A stretch of 64,000 bases of DNA from Flavobacterium johnsoniae (GCF_030388325.1 NZ_CP103794.1:992001-1056000); one strand, 5' to 3'; positions 46,262 to 55,106 are shown, numbered from the stretch's first letter. Notes: generated by a model from the letters alone, not told the origin. A program made the numbers and translations.

Positions 46262-47233
46262 ATGAAAATCGAAGTATATATCTCGCAGTTATTGTATCGT
46301 TATCAGTGTGTAACGGTTCCAGGATTTGGTGCATTTTTAACCGAAACTCATTCGGCTCAGCTGAATGAAAGCACTAATTCGTTTTTTCCTCCAAAAAAAA
46401 CCATTTCTTTCAATAGTCGTATCAAAAATAACGACGGTTTGTTGGCAAATCATATTGCCCAGTCAGAAAAAACATCTTACGGATTTGCAGTAAGTGCCAT
46501 TGCATTTGAAATTACAAATTGGAAAAAATCTTTGGAAGAAGACGGCGTAATCTCTTTGAAAAACATTGGCGAATTACGTTTAAATTCTGAAAACAATATT
46601 ATTTTCACACCAAACGATCAAACTAATTATTTATCAACTTCTTTTGGATTAAGTCCGTTTGTTTCGCCAATGGTGAAAAAAGAGCTTTTCGAGAAAAAAA
46701 TCGAAAAAATCGCTGCCAAAGAAAAAGAAGTTGTTTTACTGAATGACAATGAAGAAAGAACAAAATCTTCAAATCCGTTTTTGAAATATGCTGCGATTCT
46801 AGTTTTAGGACTTGGAATTTCTGGAAGTATCGGTTATCCATTATATCAAAATCAAATTGAAAATCAGACACTTTTAGTAGAACAAGCAGTTCAGAAAAAA
46901 GTTCAGAATAAAATTCAGGAGGCAACATTTTTAATAAAAAATCCGCTTCCGGCAGTTACACTTACTGTAGATTCTGCAAGTGTTGAAACTGCTGAACCAA
47001 CAATGCCTTATCATATTATGGCTGGTGCTTTTAGAAGCGAACAAAATGCAAAAAAAGCTTACAATCAATTAATTAAAGATGGTTTTAAAGCTAGAATGCT
47101 AAAAGAAAACAAACATGGTTTATTTCCTGTTTTGTACGGAAGTTATGCTACAATGAAAGAAGCAGAACAAGCTCAAAAAGAAATACAAAAAGGCGAAAAT
47201 CCACAAGCTTGGATTCTGGTCGAAAATTTATAA
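46262..47233 (+). CDS. HU-CCDC81 and SPOR domain membrane protein
   Basis: 323 residues. The N-terminal ~130 residues match the Bacteroidetes HU-CCDC81 domains (MKIEVYISQLLYRYQCVTVPGFGAFLTE ... ISLKNIGELRLN), an HU-type fold that is not clearly DNA-binding here. One membrane helix lies at about 176-196 (YAAILVLGLGISGSIGYPLY). The C-terminal SPOR domain spans about 246-323 (YHIMAGAFRSEQNAKKAYNQL ... PVLYGSYATMKEAEQAQKEI) and binds peptidoglycan bare of stem peptides, typically at division septa. The topology is a cytoplasmic HU-like part and a periplasmic SPOR part. Suggests a link between chromosome or cytoplasm and the division site, by inference only. Confidence 0.88.
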   Translation: MKIEVYISQLLYRYQCVTVPGFGAFLTETHSAQLNESTNSFFPPKKTISFNSRIKNNDGLLANHIAQSEKTSYGFAVSAIAFEITNWKKSLEEDGVISLKNIGELRLNSENNIIFTPNDQTNYLSTSFGLSPFVSPMVKKELFEKKIEKIAAKEKEVVLLNDNEERTKSSNPFLKYAAILVLGLGISGSIGYPLYQNQIENQTLLVEQAVQKKVQNKIQEATFLIKNPLPAVTLTVDSASVETAEPTMPYHIMAGAFRSEQNAKKAYNQLIKDGFKARMLKENKHGLFPVLYGSYATMKEAEQAQKEIQKGENPQAWILVENL

Positions 47234-47240
47234 ATCTCTG

Positions 47241-47271
47241 AAATCCCGTTCTTTTGAATGGGATTTTTTTT
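47241..47271 (+). terminator. terminator of the HU-SPOR gene
   Basis: Stem AAATCCCGTTC/GAATGGGATTT (one mismatch) with a short loop and a run of eight T. It begins 8 bp after the stop codon. Confidence 0.75.
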
Positions 47272-47356
47272 GTCTTATTCTGTTGTTTTAAAAAAATTAG
47301 TCGGGTATTCTTTGAAAATTTCTTCAAATAAATTCGCTTCAAAATTTAAAACAATC

Positions 47357-47794
47357 ATGAATAAAATTTTCACAACATTAGTATTCTTGTTATTACTTAG
47401 TTCTCAATCTTTTTTTGCACAACAAATTCAGCCAACTGCGCAGGAATTAGAGTTAAAAAAAAATGAAGCCCAAACTCAAAAAGCGTTAAAAGAAAATCAT
47501 AAAAAACTGGATGATAGAATCGATCAGCTTAAAAAAGAACGGAAAGAACTGGAAAGTAAAAAGAAAAGCCTTTCGAAATCTGAAAGCAATTTAAAATCTA
47601 CAAAAGACAAAATCGAAAAACTAGAAATCGCGAATCAAAAAATTGAAAACAAGATAACTACAACTTCTATTTCTGATGAAGAAATTCAAAAGCAAAGAAT
47701 TAAAACCAAAGAAAATGAAGTCAATATTCAAAAGCTAAAACTGACTCAAATAACTCAAGAAAAAGAACTTGAAAAAGCAATGTCAAGTATTTAA
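47357..47794 (+). CDS. small secreted coiled-coil protein
   Basis: 145 residues from the ATG at 47357, where a signal peptide begins (KIFTTLVFLLLLSSQSFFAQQ). The mature part is an unbroken Lys/Glu/Gln/Leu-rich helix with heptad-like spacing (KKLDDRIDQLKKERKELESK; IEKLEIANQKIENKI), predicted coiled coil. No family is certain; it resembles small periplasmic stress or chaperone-like helical proteins. An in-frame upstream extension has no signal peptide and overlaps the terminator, so it is rejected. Confidence 0.65.
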   Translation: MNKIFTTLVFLLLLSSQSFFAQQIQPTAQELELKKNEAQTQKALKENHKKLDDRIDQLKKERKELESKKKSLSKSESNLKSTKDKIEKLEIANQKIENKITTTSISDEEIQKQRIKTKENEVNIQKLKLTQITQEKELEKAMSSI

Positions 47795-47827
47795 TGACGT
47801 AGCCATTTCTAAAGACATTTTTTGAAA

Positions 47828-47973
47828 GCTTCGGAGAAGCGAAATATTTATAGAAAAGAAAAATGTATTACGATAAAAAGCTCCAGCGGAGCGGCATAAA
47901 TACATATCGCTCCGCTGGAGCTTTTTCATTTGTCATTTTGAAATTCTATAAATATTTCACCTCGCTGGGGCTT
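47828..47973. repeat. nested double-palindrome dispersed repeat, copy 2
   Basis: Second copy of the element at 10464-10626. It has the same left end and outer arm GCTTCGGAGAAGCGAAATAT (47828-47847), extending through TTATAGAAA, inner arms AGCTCCAGCGGAGCG (47879-47893) and CGCTCCGCTGGAGCT (47908-47922), and right end TTCTATAAATATTTCACCTC. It is about 146 bp and more decayed at its right end. It lies between a secreted coiled-coil gene and a terminator. Confidence 0.75.
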
Positions 47974-48008
47974 TAGCAGATATTTTTATTATAAATAATA
48001 AATCTAAC

Positions 48009-48043
48009 AAAAAATCCTAATTCGTTTTGAATTAGGATTTTTT
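48009..48043. terminator. bidirectional terminator downstream of the 48049-48810 gene
   Basis: Perfect 15-bp arms AAAAAATCCTAATTC (48009-48023) and GAATTAGGATTTTTT (48029-48043), with A and T ends. Positioned 6 bp beyond the stop of the minus-strand gene. Confidence 0.85.
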
Positions 48044-48048
48044 AATGT

Positions 48049-48810
48049 TTATCGTGAAACAATTTTGGCATTTTGAGATAAAATTTGTTTTCCCGATTGA
48101 TAAATGATTAACGCCGCAGGCGGCGAATTTTTTTCGCCCAAAACGGTGAAATGACATTCATATCTAAAATCACCTTTCTTAAACTCATAATGATGATTTC
48201 CTCCAGTTCCATCAGCGACGAAAACGCCATTTTCAATTATTAAATCAGGTTTGTCAGTCATTTTATTTTTGATTGACCACGAAGCATAACGAAATTTATT
48301 ATTTCCTAAATCATCAATTCTGATTCTAAATTTTGAAGTTTCTAAAATCGCAACTGGCTCTTTAAATTTTGAAATTGAAGCGTTTACATTTTTCTTCTGA
48401 GCAGCAATCAATTCATTTTTAATTTTCAATTCTGCTTCAGACTGGTAATTTATGCTAATAATTTTTCCATTTGTATCAATCCACAAATCGCCTTGGTTTA
48501 GCATAATTCCGCGCCAACCCATTTCTGACCAATCTTTTTCTGGATTCGATTTTGTTATTTTCTCAATTAAAACAGCATCGAAAATTTGATTGTATCTTTT
48601 CATAAAATCGGCTTTGTTCTTTACTGAAGGAATTGGAGAATCTCTTTTTAAAGGAAATTGCACACGATTTGAAACCGCTGTTTTGTTGCCGCTTTTTACT
48701 TCCAAAATAAACTTCGAAATAATTTTTTGGTATTCTGGTTTCAGATCTTGAGCATTTGTAAAAGACGTGTAAAAAATCAAAAAGGTTAGAAAAAATTTCA
48801 ATGTTTTCAT
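48049..48810 (-). CDS. secreted protein of unknown function
   Basis: 253 residues with a signal peptide (LKFFLTFLIFYTSFTNAQ). The first half is helical and includes NRVQFPLKRDSPIPSVKNKADFMKRYNQIFD, reminiscent of a snoaL/NTF2-like secreted domain. The second half is beta-rich (FRIRIDDLGNNKFRYASWSI ... YEFKKGDFRYECHFTVLG). I do not recognise a named family. Probably periplasmic. It is followed by a strong terminator and preceded by the helicase gene, 78 bp away, with a degenerate parS-like word in between. Confidence 0.65.
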   Translation of the reverse strand: MKTLKFFLTFLIFYTSFTNAQDLKPEYQKIISKFILEVKSGNKTAVSNRVQFPLKRDSPIPSVKNKADFMKRYNQIFDAVLIEKITKSNPEKDWSEMGWRGIMLNQGDLWIDTNGKIISINYQSEAELKIKNELIAAQKKNVNASISKFKEPVAILETSKFRIRIDDLGNNKFRYASWSIKNKMTDKPDLIIENGVFVADGTGGNHHYEFKKGDFRYECHFTVLGEKNSPPAALIIYQSGKQILSQNAKIVSR

Positions 48811-48888
48811 ATCAAAAAAAGATTTAATGCGTTAGAAATTAGATTTTTGAAAAACGAAAACAATGTTTCACGTAGGACGTTGAAAATC

Positions 48889-51168
48889 TTAATTGATGCT
48901 CGCTTTGAACATTTTCAATTCATCCCAAGTAAATTCGTCGCCATGTTTTTCTTTCAAACCACTTAACGATTCTTCCTGATAAAACTGAAATGCTTCTCGC
49001 AAAGCCAAAATTTTATCATACGGCAAGACATCTGTAATTTCGATTTTCTTCGCTTGAATTAGTCTTATCAAATGTCCTTCGATAGTTTGAACATTCAATT
49101 TACGCATTCTTGCGATATCTTCCACAGAATTTTTCTCAATCCACAAATCGTATGTTTCTTCGACTGTCGTTTTTTTAGCCGTTTTAAACTCGTTTTTATC
49201 CGTCTTAGCTGATTTGTATCGAACAACGGGTTCTTCGGTCTTAAAAATGTCTGTATTTACCATTTTAAGTTCTGTTCGAATTCGATCTGCTTTCTCAATT
49301 TTAAAATTTTTAATAAATGGCGTTGATAATTTATCTTTAGAAATTTCTTCGCCAGAAACCACAATTTCTAAAAGCAATTTGGCTTTTAGTAATTTCAAAA
49401 CGGCTTTTGTCTGTAAATCTTCTAAAAAATTAAGTTCTTCGTAAAACTCTTTAACTTTTTTAAATTTTTGAATTTCAGCCATTTTATAAATTAAATCATC
49501 GACCAATTTATCCATTGGCTTGAAAAAATAATCAAAGGCCGCTTCTACTCTTTCTTTTACAAAAAACAAATCGACGGTTTCTTTACTGAAAATTTTATTG
49601 AGCTGAATAATGAATTTCTGCGAAGGATCTAAAAGCTGTTCGATCGTATCTAAGCGTTTGTGCGCCCAAACAGAATGTTTCGATTTTTCTGAACCTGTCG
49701 CATTTTCATTATAACTAAATCTGTGATTTCTCCATTCTTGAGCTAATTCTGTCCAATTAAAACTGTTTGTCAAATAGTTATGAATAAAATTTTTGGTTTC
49801 AAAATGCAATGAATTTTTGAGATCTTCTTCTGAAGCTCTGTTCAAAGCATAATCCATCACATCTTGATCGTTCGAAATACCATTCATTTGCATCGGAGAA
49901 AGCAAAATAAGGCCATTTAACGAACGCAAACGCGAAAGTGCAACATAGGCTTGTCCGGGCAGAAAAACTTGCGATACATCGAGCGCTGCTTTGTCAAAGG
50001 TTAAACCTTGACTTTTGTGGACCGTGATTGCCCACGCTAACTTGATCGGGTAATGCGCAAATGTTCCTAAAACCTCTTCTTCGATTTCTTTAGTTTGTTC
50101 GTTGACTTTGTAACGGATATTTTTCCATTCGTATTTTTCGACTTCAAGCGTCATATTTTCTTCAGGAAAGTGAACAAAAATTTCTTCGTCAGAAAGTGAT
50201 TTTACAACTCCCATTTTTCCGTTGAAATATCTCTTTTCAAAAGATAAATCATTTTTGACGAACATAATCTGCGCGCCGACTTTCAATTTCAGTTCCTCTT
50301 CAACAGGAAATATTTTTTCTGGAAAATCTCCAACGACAAAAGGCGTATAAACAAATTCTTTTCCATCTAAATCATTGATTGACTGTAAGTTAATAGAGTC
50401 TGCTTTTGCATTATGCGTTGTAAGCGTTATATAACCTTTGTTTTCTTTGAAATCAAAATCGGGCTTAACATATTGATTTAGAATGGAAATATCTTCAGGA
50501 GTAATCTGATTATTTCGCAAATTATTTAAAACCGAAATAAAAGCATCATCCGTCTGTCGATAGATTTTTGACAATTCGATATAAATCGGCGGATAGGTAT
50601 GAAGCACATGAGAATGGAAAAAGAATTTTCCGCGATAATAATTTTTCAACGTTCGCCACTCTTCATCGCGAATAACCGGCGGCAATTGCAATAAATCTCC
50701 AATAAACAAAACTTGAACACCTCCAAAAGGCTGCGTATTTCTTCGAACGGTTTGCATCATAAAATCAACCGCGTCAAGTAAATCGGCACGCATCATACTC
50801 ACTTCGTCGATTACAAGCAATTCCATATTTCGGATCACATTTCGCTTGACATTGTTCATTTTAAAATGACGGCGCAAAGACTCTTTATTCTCAAATTTTA
50901 CAGTTTCAGTAAACTGCGCACTCGCATCGTACGACGGAATAAAAGCAGAAAATGGCAATTGAAACATCGAGTGAATGGTTACACCTCCAGCATTTAATGC
51001 CGCGATTCCTGTTGGCGCCACAACTACTGTGTTTTTATGTGTCGTAGCAATAATTTCGCGTAAAAGCGTAGTTTTTCCTGTACCAGCTTTTCCAGTAAGA
51101 AAAATAGATTTTTGAGTTTGATTTATGAATTGTAAAGTATAAGCTGCCGCTTCTGAAACGTTTTGCAT
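48889..51168 (-). CDS. PIF1/RecD-like helicase with C-terminal HTH domain
   Basis: 759 residues. Superfamily 1B helicase core: Walker A at residues 26-33 (GKAGTGKT), ALNAGGVTIHSMF, Walker B LLVIDEVSMMRADLLD, GVQVLFIGDLLQLPPV, and near 390 the UvrD-C-like LAWAITVHKSQGLTFDKA with the final GQAYVALSRLRSLNGLIL. The C-terminal third has an extended helical part and an RQC/HTH_40-type domain (ETYDLWIEKNSVEDIARMRKLNVQTIEGHLIRLI). It should unwind DNA 5' to 3' in replication, repair or recombination. It is intact and follows the ompH-like gene. Confidence 0.92.
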   Translation of the reverse strand: MQNVSEAAAYTLQFINQTQKSIFLTGKAGTGKTTLLREIIATTHKNTVVVAPTGIAALNAGGVTIHSMFQLPFSAFIPSYDASAQFTETVKFENKESLRRHFKMNNVKRNVIRNMELLVIDEVSMMRADLLDAVDFMMQTVRRNTQPFGGVQVLFIGDLLQLPPVIRDEEWRTLKNYYRGKFFFHSHVLHTYPPIYIELSKIYRQTDDAFISVLNNLRNNQITPEDISILNQYVKPDFDFKENKGYITLTTHNAKADSINLQSINDLDGKEFVYTPFVVGDFPEKIFPVEEELKLKVGAQIMFVKNDLSFEKRYFNGKMGVVKSLSDEEIFVHFPEENMTLEVEKYEWKNIRYKVNEQTKEIEEEVLGTFAHYPIKLAWAITVHKSQGLTFDKAALDVSQVFLPGQAYVALSRLRSLNGLILLSPMQMNGISNDQDVMDYALNRASEEDLKNSLHFETKNFIHNYLTNSFNWTELAQEWRNHRFSYNENATGSEKSKHSVWAHKRLDTIEQLLDPSQKFIIQLNKIFSKETVDLFFVKERVEAAFDYFFKPMDKLVDDLIYKMAEIQKFKKVKEFYEELNFLEDLQTKAVLKLLKAKLLLEIVVSGEEISKDKLSTPFIKNFKIEKADRIRTELKMVNTDIFKTEEPVVRYKSAKTDKNEFKTAKKTTVEETYDLWIEKNSVEDIARMRKLNVQTIEGHLIRLIQAKKIEITDVLPYDKILALREAFQFYQEESLSGLKEKHGDEFTWDELKMFKASIN

Positions 51169-51214
51169 TGGGGTTGTATTAAAGAATAAAATTACCGCAT
51201 TTTTATAAAAAGAA

Positions 51215-51244
51215 AAAACCTAAATCTTTGTGGATTTAGGTTTT
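51215..51244 (-). terminator. terminator of the OmpH-like gene
   Basis: Perfect 12-bp arms AAAACCTAAATC (51215-51226) and GATTTAGGTTTT (51233-51244). On the minus strand it is followed by TTCTTTTT. It lies 28 bp after the OmpH-like gene and 47 bp before the helicase start. Confidence 0.8.
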
Positions 51245-51271
51245 CAGTAATTTAGTTAGTTTGGGTAGTTT

Positions 51272-51856
51272 TTATTTTTTTGCTTCACCTTCTTTAGTTT
51301 CAGCTGCTGGTTTTGCATCTGCTTTTGGTGACGCTTTGTATTTATCATTTAATTCTTTAATGATTTCTTTTGTGATGTCGAATTTATCTTCAGCATACAA
51401 AATAGATGCTGCATCTCCAGTTCCGTAGATATAAGCGTAACCGTTTTTCTTTCCGTAATCTTTGATGAATTTTTTCACACCACTTACAAGAGAATCCATT
51501 TCTACTCCACTTTCTTGTTGTAATTGTTGTGCCAAAGCTTGTTGTGCATAACCTAATTGCTGCTCTCTTTTTTGCAATTCAGCACCTCTTTGCTGTGCCC
51601 AAGCCTGACCGTTTGCTTGCGCCTGGCTTTGAAAATTAGCAGCGTCTTGTTTAAAACGTGAAATTTCAGCTTGTAATTGTCTTCCTTTTTCTTCCGCTTG
51701 AGCTTTGTACTTTGCCTCTAAATCTTTTGCCTCAGTGTATTCTTTCATCAAAACCGAAGTATCCACGTAAGCTGTTTTTACTTCCTTTACCTCTGCTGTT
51801 TTGTTACAAGAAACTGCGAAAACTGAAAGTGCGATAATAACTAATGCTTTTTTCAT
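51272..51856 (-). CDS. OmpH/Skp family lipoprotein chaperone
   Basis: 194 residues from the ATG at 51856, which begins a lipoprotein signal (KALVIIALSVFAVSCNKT, Cys17). A long Gln/Ala-rich coiled coil (about 25-125, AYVDTSVLMKEYTEAKDLEAK ... AQQRGAELQKREQQLGYAQQ) and the conserved KKFIKDYGKKNGYAYIYGTGDAASILYAEDKFDIT region identify the OmpH/Skp family. Skp holds unfolded outer-membrane proteins in the periplasm; a lipid-anchored form is common in Bacteroidetes. A C-terminal Lys/Pro/Ala tail is extra. A TATTTTTG -7 element lies at 51890-51897. Confidence 0.9.
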   Translation of the reverse strand: MKKALVIIALSVFAVSCNKTAEVKEVKTAYVDTSVLMKEYTEAKDLEAKYKAQAEEKGRQLQAEISRFKQDAANFQSQAQANGQAWAQQRGAELQKREQQLGYAQQALAQQLQQESGVEMDSLVSGVKKFIKDYGKKNGYAYIYGTGDAASILYAEDKFDITKEIIKELNDKYKASPKADAKPAAETKEGEAKK

Positions 51857-51889
51857 TTTTTTAAATTCTATTTTTTTAAGTATGAAAGA

Positions 51890-51897
51890 CAAAAATA
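51890..51897 (-). promoter_or_regulatory. candidate -7 element for the OmpH-like gene
   Basis: The minus strand reads TATTTTTG, about 34 bp before the ATG at 51856. An alternative start twelve codons upstream would leave almost no leader, which supports the chosen start. Confidence 0.4.
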
Positions 51898-52035
51898 TAA
51901 AAAATTCAATAGGATTAACATAAACTTTAAAAAATGCGTAAAATTTATGATATTGTTTTTATTTATAGAAAAAATAATAACAATAATCGGTCACTATTGC
52001 TTTAAAATTGGCTTTTTCAGGTATTCTTTTAGATA

Positions 52036-52074
52036 AAAAAAAGCCATTTCATCAGATTTTGATAAAATGACTTT
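52036..52074 (-). terminator. terminator of the methyltransferase gene
   Basis: A stem of about 15 bp (AAAGCCATTTCATCA / TGATAAAATGACTTT, two G:U-type mismatches) is followed on the minus strand by eight T. It begins 18 bp after the gene's stop. Confidence 0.8.
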
Positions 52075-52091
52075 TAATTATATTTTTTTGA

Positions 52092-52940
52092 TTATTTGTT
52101 TTTTAGAACATAAATATGCGAAGAATATTCTTTTGATCTTTTAGCTTTCCAATTTGATTTCAAACCAATGAAAAAAGCTTTGATATAATTCATTTTTCCC
52201 GTTTTATACTTTTCAGACAAAAGACTCACATAAAACGAATCAAATTTCATTGGAAGCACTTTTTCTAATTTCATATCAACTTTTTCAAAAAGCAATTGAA
52301 TTGACTTTTTAGAAAAATGCCAAAAGTGAATTGGCACATCATATGCTGCCCAAAAAGTTTGATAATGATTTGCATCAAACGATTTATAGTTTGGAACCGC
52401 AATAATTAATGTTCCAGTTGGTTTTAATAAACGCTTTAATTCCTGAATCTGTTCTTCTAAATTCGGAACGTGTTCTAAAACATGCCACATTGTAATTGCA
52501 TCAAAAGAATGATTTTCTAAACTGCTAATTTCTTCTACAAAAGAAATTCCTTTTTGTTTTGCGATATTTTTTGCTCTGTCGCTTGGTTCTACTCCAATTG
52601 TTTCCCAACCATTATTTTTTGCAGTTAATAAAAAATCTCCAGTTCCAGCTCCAATATCTAAAAGTTTACCTTTTTGGGATTGTTCTGAATTAATTAAATT
52701 CAATTTATTTTGAAGTGCAATATTTTTTACGAAATGATATGCTTTTTCAAATAATGAACGTTTGTTGTCTGTATGCGAAATATAATCTTCACTTTCGTAA
52801 TATTTTCCGAGATTTTGAAGTTCTGGTTGTGGCGAAGTAATTAGCATGTCTAACTCTTCATCGTAATACAAATCAAAAATTTCTTTTGAAACAGAATGGT
52901 CTTTTACAGTAAGAAAGTGTTTTTTGTTTAAAACGTCCAT
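52092..52940 (-). CDS. class I SAM-dependent methyltransferase
   Basis: 282 residues. SAM-binding motif I LLDIGAGTGDFL (about 92-103), motif post-I GVEPSDRAKN, then SFDAITMWHVLEHVPNLEEQI and LLKPTGTLIIAVPNYKSFDA, all typical of Methyltransf_23/UbiE-like enzymes. The N-terminal 90 residues include DLYYDEELDMLITSPQPELQNLGKYYESEDYISH, a pattern common in Bacteroidetes members. The substrate is unknown (lipid, polysaccharide or small molecule). It lies just downstream of mnmG with two parS-like sites in the gap. Confidence 0.88.
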   Translation of the reverse strand: MDVLNKKHFLTVKDHSVSKEIFDLYYDEELDMLITSPQPELQNLGKYYESEDYISHTDNKRSLFEKAYHFVKNIALQNKLNLINSEQSQKGKLLDIGAGTGDFLLTAKNNGWETIGVEPSDRAKNIAKQKGISFVEEISSLENHSFDAITMWHVLEHVPNLEEQIQELKRLLKPTGTLIIAVPNYKSFDANHYQTFWAAYDVPIHFWHFSKKSIQLLFEKVDMKLEKVLPMKFDSFYVSLLSEKYKTGKMNYIKAFFIGLKSNWKAKRSKEYSSHIYVLKNK

Positions 52941-53064
52941 TTTTTTTAATTCTAGATATTGGTTTAATTTATAGCAAATCCTAAAACTAAAATAACTTCA
53001 GTTTTAGGATTTTGTTTTTTTATTCTAATTTATTTTCAAATAAAACTTGAAGTTTCATTTTAGC

Positions 53065-53166
53065 GTTTCACGTGGAACAATTCTAATTTTAGATTAAATA
53101 TTTTAGATTTTAAATTTTTATCTATCATATAAAAATATATCAATCAAAATTAGTTTCACGTGGAAC
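53065..53166. promoter_or_regulatory. two parS-like palindromes downstream of mnmG
   Basis: Two copies of GTTTCACGTGGAAC at 53065-53078 and 53153-53166, in the 294-bp gap between mnmG and the methyltransferase gene. They belong to the same family as the eight copies at 55169-55643. They probably bind ParB; see the cluster upstream of mnmG. Confidence 0.65.
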
Positions 53167-53182
53167 ATTTAGTATCACTCCA

Positions 53183-53218
53183 AGTTTACACTTTCAGTAT
53201 ATACTGAAAGTGTAAACT
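53183..53218. repeat. 36-bp perfect palindrome downstream of mnmG
   Basis: Eighteen-base arms, the left one AGTTTACACTTTCAGTAT, repeat exactly as the inverted complement with no loop. It lies 16 bp after the mnmG stop. There is no T-tract on the minus strand after it, so a classical terminator is uncertain. It could be a processing or pausing hairpin, or a site for a symmetric DNA-binding protein. Confidence 0.8.
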
Positions 53219-53234
53219 GGCACTGCAAAATTTT

Positions 53235-55106
53235 TTATCTTCCCATATAAATCAAAAGCACAGAAATATCACTTGGTGATACTCCGCTAATTCTTGAAGC
53301 TTGTGAAATTGTTACAGGACGAATCTTGCTTAATTTCTGTTTGGCTTCAATAGACATTGATTTGATTTTGTTATAATCAAAATTGTCTGGAATTTTTACT
53401 TCTTCTAAACGATTTAACTTATCTGCATTATTTCTTTCTTTTTCGATATAACCAGAATATTTAACCTGAATTACGGCTTGTTCTACAATTTCTTCATCCA
53501 GATCATTTTCTTTGATATATGCTTCAACCTTTTCAAATTTCAACATATCTTCTAATTCAATTTGCGGACGAGAGAAAATCTTAAACATTTTATCTCCTTG
53601 CGAAATCGGTGCAGATTCTTTTGCTTCCAAAATCGGATTTGTCTCTGCAATGCTTACACTTGTTTCTTTGAAGAATTGAACCATCTTTTCAGACTCATTT
53701 AATTTCTTTTCCATTCTTCGTAAACGATCTTCAGAAGCTAAACCAATTTCATATGACATTGGAGTCAATCTGAAATCGGCATTATCTTGACGCAACAAAG
53801 TTCTATATTCTGCTCTGGATGTAAACATACGATATGGTTCTTCCGTTCCTTTCGTAATCAAGTCATCAATTAGAACTCCAATGTAAGCTTCATCACGTTT
53901 TAAAATCAATGGATCTTTTTCATGTACTTTCAAGTGTGCATTTATTCCAGCCATCAAACCTTGAGAAGCTGCTTCTTCATATCCAGTTGTTCCGTTAATC
54001 TGCCCAGCAAAATATAATCCTTCAACTAATTTCGTTTCCAAAGTATGTTTCAATTGTGTTGGTGGAAAGAAATCATATTCGATTGCGTAACCTGGTCTAA
54101 AGAATTTTACATTTTCAAAACCTGCTACAGAACGAAGCGCTTTAAATTGAATATCTTCTGGAAGTGAAGTTGAAAAACCGTTTACATAAACTTCGCAAGT
54201 ATTCCATCCTTCTGGCTCAACAAATAATTGGTGACGTTCTTTATCTGCAAAACGATTAATTTTATCTTCAATTGATGGACAGTATCTCGGTCCTAAACTT
54301 TTGATTCTACCGTTGAACATTGGAGAACGATCAAAACCTTCTCTCAAAATATCATGAACATCCAATGAAGTATAAGTCATATGACAAGAACGCTGATGAA
54401 CCAATGGAGAAGTTACATCTGAATAAGAAAACTTATCTGGCTTTGCATCTCCTTTTTCTTCATTCATTTTAGAATAATCCAAAGAACGTCCATCTACTCG
54501 AGGTGGTGTTCCTGTTTTCATTCTTCCAGCTTCAAAACCTACTTTGATCAAATCTTCGGTGATTCCGGTTGCAGCACTTTCTCCTGCTCTACCTCCTCCG
54601 AATTGTTTTTCTCCGATATGAATTAAACCATTCAAAAAAGTACCATTCGTCAAAACGACAGATTTGGAACGAATCTCCACACCAAGTGAAGTTCTAATTC
54701 CTTTTATCTTTCCGTCTTCAATAATCAACCCTTTTACCATCTCTTGATAAAAATCAAGATTTGGAGTAGCCTCCAACATCATTCTCCATTCTTCTGCAAA
54801 ACGCATTCTATCACTTTGAACTCTCGGCGACCACATTGCAGGTCCTTTTGATTTATTCAACATCTTGAACTGGATTGCAGTTTTATCAGAAACAATTCCT
54901 GAATATCCACCAAGAGCATCAATTTCTCGAACGATTTGTCCTTTTGCAATTCCACCCATCGCAGGATTACAAGACATCTGTGCTATGTTTTGCAAACTCA
55001 TTGTAACCAATAAAGTTTTTGATCCTAAATTTGCGGCCGCCGCCGCGGCTTCAGAACCAGCATGGCCTGCACCAACCACAATAACATCGTATTCTTCTAA
55101 AAACAT
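53235..55106 (-). CDS. mnmG: tRNA uridine-5-carboxymethylaminomethyl modification enzyme MnmG (GidA)
   Basis: 623 residues, the usual length. N-terminal FAD-binding motif VVGAGHAGSEAAAAAANLG, MSCNPAMGGIAKGQIVREIDALGG, CRP-like GTPPRVDGRSLDYS, the signature GYEEAASQGLMAGINA, LIDDLITKGTEEPYRMFTSRAEYR, and the C-terminal region ending ISGVSPSDISVLLIYMGR. With MnmE it modifies the wobble uridine of several tRNAs using FAD. mnmG sits near the replication origin in many bacteria. Here it is flanked on both sides by parS-like sites. Confidence 0.98.
   Translation of the reverse strand: MFLEEYDVIVVGAGHAGSEAAAAAANLGSKTLLVTMSLQNIAQMSCNPAMGGIAKGQIVREIDALGGYSGIVSDKTAIQFKMLNKSKGPAMWSPRVQSDRMRFAEEWRMMLEATPNLDFYQEMVKGLIIEDGKIKGIRTSLGVEIRSKSVVLTNGTFLNGLIHIGEKQFGGGRAGESAATGITEDLIKVGFEAGRMKTGTPPRVDGRSLDYSKMNEEKGDAKPDKFSYSDVTSPLVHQRSCHMTYTSLDVHDILREGFDRSPMFNGRIKSLGPRYCPSIEDKINRFADKERHQLFVEPEGWNTCEVYVNGFSTSLPEDIQFKALRSVAGFENVKFFRPGYAIEYDFFPPTQLKHTLETKLVEGLYFAGQINGTTGYEEAASQGLMAGINAHLKVHEKDPLILKRDEAYIGVLIDDLITKGTEEPYRMFTSRAEYRTLLRQDNADFRLTPMSYEIGLASEDRLRRMEKKLNESEKMVQFFKETSVSIAETNPILEAKESAPISQGDKMFKIFSRPQIELEDMLKFEKVEAYIKENDLDEEIVEQAVIQVKYSGYIEKERNNADKLNRLEEVKIPDNFDYNKIKSMSIEAKQKLSKIRPVTISQASRISGVSPSDISVLLIYMGR

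Noticed and set aside
48865..48878. parS-like word GTTTCACGTAGGAC between the helicase and the secreted-protein gene
   Set aside because: Two mismatches to GTTYCACGTGRAAC and the central CACGTG is broken; possibly a decayed site, not counted.
53183..53218. The perfect palindrome as a dif (XerC/XerD) site
   Set aside because: dif sites have two asymmetric 11-bp arms around a 6-bp centre; this is a full symmetric 36-mer with different bases. It stays an open question.
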